Shown here: positions 5,057 to 8,001 of the stretch, piece by piece
How the letters are laid out: each line of letters starts with the position of its first letter
Position numbering within the stretch: the stretch's first letter is position 1
Assembly: GCA_022822575.1 (NCBI GenBank)
Contig: JAJEBJ010000231.1
Location: forward strand, 1-8,001
Direction of reading: 5' to 3'
Length of the DNA: 8,001 nucleotides
Source of the DNA: Alphaproteobacteria bacterium
Lineage (GTDB): Bacteria > Pseudomonadota > Alphaproteobacteria > SP197
Made by a program: the position numbers and the translations under genes
Notes under the pieces: model-generated
Seen by the model: the letters and a program-made list of their open reading frames with translations, nothing else
Told to the model about the DNA's origin: nothing
The model's database searches: none

Positions 5057-6524
5057 CCACCTTGACCAGCATGCCGGGAACAAGGTCGGTCTCCTCGTCG
5101 AAACCGTTGAGGACCATGAACCGTTCCGGGCGGTGATCCTCGAACGCCATCATCCGGCTCAGTGAATCGACGGTATCCCCCGGGTCAACCTCGACGACCC
5201 TGACACGCAACGAACCGGCCGTGTCAGCCTCTTCCGCCGACAATCGCCTGAAACTGGCCAGTGTCTGCTCTGCCAGATCGTCAAGGCCGCCGGCCTCGCC
5301 TGCCGGCATTGAGAACAGGAACCTGGCCACCCGGCCCGGATTGAGGGCTATCGCCACCATCCGGTAGAGCCTGTCGCTGCCATCGGGGGCGGCACGGAAA
5401 CGTCCTCCGGCCGCCTGGAATCCCGCAACCTCGAAGGCCTCGGGGTCGTCGACCCTCACACGCAGTTCATCCGCCCAGCGGTAGAGGTGAGGTGTCACGC
5501 CGCCATGGATATCCTCGACGCCATCGAATGTGACAAGGCCGCCGGAATCGTCGTACGCACGCACCTCGCCGCCGACCCGAAACATCGCCAGTCCTTCCGG
5601 TACGTCGAAAGCGAAGCGCCATGCGGGATGCACGAAACGGCGTTCGAGGATGCGCCCCTGGTCGGCGCGCTCGCCGTAGGCGATACCGTCAATCATCCGC
5701 AGATAGGGCTCCCGGTCGAGAATGGGCGCGTCGGTCGTGGACCGGGCCTCCTGGGCGGCAAGGATGATGCGCTCGGCTGTCCGGGGATGGGTGGCGAACC
5801 AGCGGGTCAGAATTGACGGGTCGCGATCGAGAGGCGACAGCGCATCGAGCAGATCCGAGTGCCGCTCCAGCTGCCTCAAGAAGGTCGCCATGGCGTAGGG
5901 GTCATAACCGGCGCGGGCCAGGTACCGGACCCCGAGAGTGTCGGATTCGATCTCCTGCTCGCGGCTGAATCCGGCGACGACCGCATGGGCCGCCAACCCG
6001 GAAAGGCCGGTGGCAAGCCCGCCGTACTGGAGATGGGACGTTGATGCATCGACCACCGTAACGGCGATTTCGGCAACCCGGGCCCAGGTGAGTCGCTGCG
6101 CCGTGTGGCGGGCGGCCACGTGGCCGATCTCGTGGCCGATCACGCCGGCAAGTTCGGCCTCGTTGTTGGCGAGTGCCAGAAGCCCGCGAGTGACGTAGAT
6201 GTAACCGCCCGGCAAGGCGAAGGCATTGACCATGTCCGTATCGAGAACCGTCACCGTGAGCACCTGGGAGGAAATGTCCGATGCCGCCAGTATCCTGGCG
6301 GACACCATGGCCACGTAGGCGTTGATCCGGGGATGTTCCTCGTAGAGGCCGAATTCGTTGAGGATTTCCGGGTGGTGTGCGGCACCGATCGCCCGTTCCT
6401 CGTTCTCACTGACAAGCGAGAACATTGATCCACCGGTAGCGGGATTGTTCGTGCACCCCGCTGCCCCCAGCAAGAGAACGCAGCAGACCGCCAACGCGGG
6501 GGCGAAGCGTCCGGTGTCAGCCAT
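5043..6524 (-). CDS. M48-family lipoprotein metalloprotease with LysM-like C-terminus (BepA/YfgC-like)
   Basis: A 493-residue zinc protease, probably lipid-anchored and facing the periplasm, of the group that handles outer-membrane protein quality control. A hydrophobic signal (about 7-23) ends in an imperfect lipobox, GAAGC, giving Cys24 as lipidation site. The protease domain shows NAFALPGGYIYV (about 100-111), the zinc motif HEIGH (His131, Glu132, His135) and the third ligand Glu193 in EIESD. FATHPRTAERI includes His246, placed like the BepA regulatory histidine. Residues about 290-430 form an extra beta-rich domain I do not recognise. About 439-490 resembles LysM (VEVDPGDTVDSLS, VLNGF, LVPGMLV). 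ATG 6524 is directly preceded by an in-frame GTG (6527), so either could start. The gene overlaps the thioesterase 3' end by 8 bases and lacks its own Shine-Dalgarno site, suggesting coupled translation. Confidence 0.88.
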   Translation of the reverse strand: MADTGRFAPALAVCCVLLLGAAGCTNNPATGGSMFSLVSENEERAIGAAHHPEILNEFGLYEEHPRINAYVAMVSARILAASDISSQVLTVTVLDTDMVNAFALPGGYIYVTRGLLALANNEAELAGVIGHEIGHVAARHTAQRLTWARVAEIAVTVVDASTSHLQYGGLATGLSGLAAHAVVAGFSREQEIESDTLGVRYLARAGYDPYAMATFLRQLERHSDLLDALSPLDRDPSILTRWFATHPRTAERIILAAQEARSTTDAPILDREPYLRMIDGIAYGERADQGRILERRFVHPAWRFAFDVPEGLAMFRVGGEVRAYDDSGGLVTFDGVEDIHGGVTPHLYRWADELRVRVDDPEAFEVAGFQAAGGRFRAAPDGSDRLYRMVAIALNPGRVARFLFSMPAGEAGGLDDLAEQTLASFRRLSAEEADTAGSLRVRVVEVDPGDTVDSLSRMMAFEDHRPERFMVLNGFDEETDLVPGMLVKVVILE

Positions 6525-6942
6525 CACCGATGACTAAAGGTTCGAGATGGGCGCGTATGTCGTCGGGAATGGTCTTCTTGACCCGTTCCGCAAGATCGAA
6601 ACACAGCGTCGTGCATCGCAGACGCGCCGTCACCGCACCGGTCGTTGCATGGCGCATCGTCGAACGGAAGGTGACCGAGGAGTTGCCCAGCTTCTCGACG
6701 CCGGATTCGATGACCAGGGGATCGTTGACGACCAGTTCGTCCACGAAATCGATTTCCACGCGGACGTCGACAAATCCCAGGTTGTCCGCCTCCAGCCTTT
6801 CCCGCGTGACGCCCGAGCGCTGGATCATGTGCCAGCCCGCCATGTCGAACTTCGCATAGTACTGGACAGCGTTCATGTGGCCCTGGTGGTCACAGTCCCA
6901 GGCCGTCACCATCGAACGGTGTGTCTCGATCCATCCGCCCAT
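6517..6942 (-). CDS. Hotdog-fold acyl-CoA thioesterase (4HBT / YbgC-FadM type)
   Basis: A 141-residue single-domain thioesterase predicted to hydrolyse acyl-CoA to free acid and CoA in the cytoplasm. The active-site segment is WDCDHQGHMNAVQYY (residues 15-29): the D-x-x-GH-x-N pattern of the family with Asp18 as the likely catalytic acid. The long hotdog helix follows (about 26-42), then the strands GFVDVRVEIDFVDELVVND and VTFRSTMRHATTGAVTARLRCTT in pieces. Length is usual for the family. ATG 6942 was chosen because it begins just before the first strand (MGGWIETHRS). An in-frame ATG at 6996 would add 18 residues with no family resemblance. Neither start has a clear Shine-Dalgarno site. The 3' end overlaps the M48 gene by 8 bases. 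The physiological acyl-CoA is unknown, and no fatty-acid or polyketide genes lie nearby to suggest it. Confidence 0.85.
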   Translation of the reverse strand: MGGWIETHRSMVTAWDCDHQGHMNAVQYYAKFDMAGWHMIQRSGVTRERLEADNLGFVDVRVEIDFVDELVVNDPLVIESGVEKLGNSSVTFRSTMRHATTGAVTARLRCTTLCFDLAERVKKTIPDDIRAHLEPLVIGDG

Positions 6943-6953
6943 GATGCTAAGGA

Positions 6954-7064
6954 TTACTGTGCCGGGACCGGCAAGGCAATCACCGGAACATGGCAAGTGT
7001 GCCTCATGCCGCAGGAGATCCCTTCCCTGCCGAACAAGAGATCCTGTGCAATCCCGGACATCAT
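6954..7064 (-). CDS. Possible 36-residue small protein or leader ORF
   Basis: A short ORF in the gap between the amine oxidase and the thioesterase. AGGTG (part of AGGTGAAGG at 7066-7074) stands 5 bases before tandem ATGs at 7064 and 7061. The frame ends in TAA 11 bases before the thioesterase ATG. The peptide (MMSGIAQDLLFGREG... ending ALPVPAQ) has two cysteines (residues 18 and 24), no signal peptide and no family I know. About three quarters of its third codon positions are G or C, in line with real genes here but also with background. Its spacing suggests translational coupling to the thioesterase, which lacks its own ribosome binding site. Chance occurrence is quite possible. Confidence 0.25.
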   Translation of the reverse strand: MMSGIAQDLLFGREGISCGMRHTCHVPVIALPVPAQ

Positions 7065-7153
7065 GCCTTCACCTGCCTGCGCGTGGGTTGCACTCGAGGC
7101 CAGGAACCTGCGAGCACAAATCCACATCAAGGCGGGCAGGTCGCGAGTGATGT

Positions 7154-8001
7154 CTAGTTGAGGTGGCGGGCCACGTCGCGGGCAACCTCCTCGCCCGAGA
7201 GTCGCGCGCCGGCCGCCGTTGCCCACAGGGACCGGTGACAGGCCTCGCCCGCGAAGAAGATCCGGTCGCCGACCGGTTGCCGCAGCGCGGACCGCATGTC
7301 ATGAGCGCCCGGCTCTGCCGAGGCGTAGGAGCCCAGGGTCAGCGGGTTCTGGCCCCATGAGGTGACCGCCCCCTTCACGAAGCTGCGGTCAATGCTGCTT
7401 CCCAGCATGCCGCGCAGTTCGCCCATGGCGTAGTCGATGCGGTATTCTGCTGACTCCTTTTCAAGGTCGCGGGCCCAGCTGCCGCCGACATCGCAATAGG
7501 CAAGCCCGTGCCCGCCGGCGTTCGTGAGCACGCCGAAGCCCTTGCGGTCGGGGGCCATGCGGAACAGCAGATAGCCGTCGGGACCCATGCCGAAGACATC
7601 TTCGGAGAACTGAAGCGCAATATGATTGTAGAGTCCCATGGAGATCTTCTCGAAAGATTCCAGCTTGCGCGCCGAAAGCTTCGGGGCAAAGGCGATCGCT
7701 CCGGAGGCCATGACGCCGGTCGATACCGTGACGATGACGGCGCGGGCGTGAATCGAGCCCTGATCCGTCTCGACGATGACCCCTTCTCCGCTCCAGTCGA
7801 TGCGCGTGGCCCTGGTGCCCAGCGACACCGGAATGTCACCGGCCCAGTGGGCGATCAGGGCGCCGAAACCCTCGCGACAGAACCAGTCCGAACCGTCCGC
7901 GCCACTCCACCAGTCGACGACGGAGAAGTCTTCAAGATCCTTGCCCATGCTCCAGGGTCCGTAGCCAAAGGCCGCCGTCTCTGCCCAGGGACCCTCAATT
8001 C
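7154..8001 (-). CDS. Flavin monoamine oxidase family protein, C-terminal part (runs off the window)
   Basis: 281 residues are visible and the frame stays open to the right edge; the N-terminal FAD-binding Rossmann region (GxGxxG) lies outside. The family oxidises amines with FAD, producing aldehyde or imine, ammonia and hydrogen peroxide. Visible amine-oxidase marks, counted from the edge, start with CREGFGALIAHWAG near 41-54, the GG-x-x-x-L segment that precedes the domain's beta strands. VETDQGSIHARAVIVTVSTGVM then shows the usual Val-Ile-Val-Thr strand before the substrate domain. The C-terminal FAD-contact stretch FFAGEACHRSLW...GARLSGEEVA lies in the last 34 residues. A histidine-tryptophan pair replaces the more common aromatic residues near GEA. 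The Met at 7948 is internal, since family members are about 420-450 residues. The specific amine (polyamine, aromatic amine or amino acid) cannot be told. It is the first of three same-strand genes, 211 bases ahead of the thioesterase. Confidence 0.85.
   Translation of the reverse strand, partial: IEGPWAETAAFGYGPWSMGKDLEDFSVVDWWSGADGSDWFCREGFGALIAHWAGDIPVSLGTRATRIDWSGEGVIVETDQGSIHARAVIVTVSTGVMASGAIAFAPKLSARKLESFEKISMGLYNHIALQFSEDVFGMGPDGYLLFRMAPDRKGFGVLTNAGGHGLAYCDVGGSWARDLEKESAEYRIDYAMGELRGMLGSSIDRSFVKGAVTSWGQNPLTLGSYASAEPGAHDMRSALRQPVGDRIFFAGEACHRSLWATAAGARLSGEEVARDVARHLN

Noticed and set aside
6971..6982. GCCGG-GA-CCGGC palindrome upstream of the thioesterase
   Set aside because: It is short, with a 2-base centre, and expected by chance in DNA this GC-rich; no paired promoter or second copy was found.
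6943..6996. ATG 6996 as thioesterase start
   Set aside because: The added 18 residues (beginning MPCSGDCL) resemble no hotdog thioesterase N-terminus and there is no ribosome binding site; ATG 6942 gives a normal length.
6943..7153. tRNA or structured RNA in the gap before the thioesterase
   Set aside because: No T-loop (GGTTCGA-type) sequence or cloverleaf stems are visible; only short repeats of GGATCTC occur.
7946..7948. ATG 7948 as the start of the amine oxidase
   Set aside because: The frame remains open to the window edge with plausible coding sequence, and the essential N-terminal FAD-binding region would be missing.

Overview
The window reads as GC-rich chromosomal DNA from an alphaproteobacterium. 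The evidence is the strongly GC-biased third codon positions, a CarD-type RNA polymerase-binding regulator, a small DUF2061 membrane protein, and an M48 lipoprotein protease with a LysM-like tail. The species cannot be named from the sequence. I see no rRNA, tRNA, insertion sequence, CRISPR array or phage gene. The window is a compact series of metabolic and regulatory genes.

Left part, + strand (1-2147). A small DUF2061 membrane protein (41-376, TTG start) is followed at once by a well-formed promoter, TTGAAT-N17-TATATT. It drives a three-gene unit: an ArsR-family repressor (413-754), an SRPBCC/AHSA1-like protein (751-1248) and a haloalkane-dehalogenase-like alpha/beta hydrolase (1245-2147). 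Both junctions are 4-base ATGA overlaps. The promoter places the transcript start at or next to the ArsR ATG, so the message may be leaderless. A 16-base palindrome covers the start codon and is the obvious candidate for an autoregulatory operator.

Middle part, + strand (2148-5056). A 264-base gap precedes a CarD-family regulator (2412-2912). Then comes a full-length PPP-type metallophosphatase fold that has lost most of its metal-binding and catalytic residues, a likely pseudo-enzyme (2960-3787). It is followed closely by an M20-family Zn-dependent amidohydrolase of the N-carbamoyl-amino-acid / ureidopropionase / allantoate group (3806-5056).

Right part, - strand (8001 down to 5043). The C-terminal two thirds of a flavin amine oxidase enters from the right edge (7154-8001). 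A 211-base gap follows, with a possible 36-residue ORF. Then come a hotdog acyl-CoA thioesterase (6517-6942) and an M48 lipoprotein metalloprotease (5043-6524), overlapping by 8 bases. The M48 gene is convergent with the amidohydrolase gene and their 3' ends overlap by 14 bases.

The two items most worth a second look are the degenerate phosphatase-like protein beside carD, and the palindrome/leaderless promoter controlling the ArsR-SRPBCC-dehalogenase operon.
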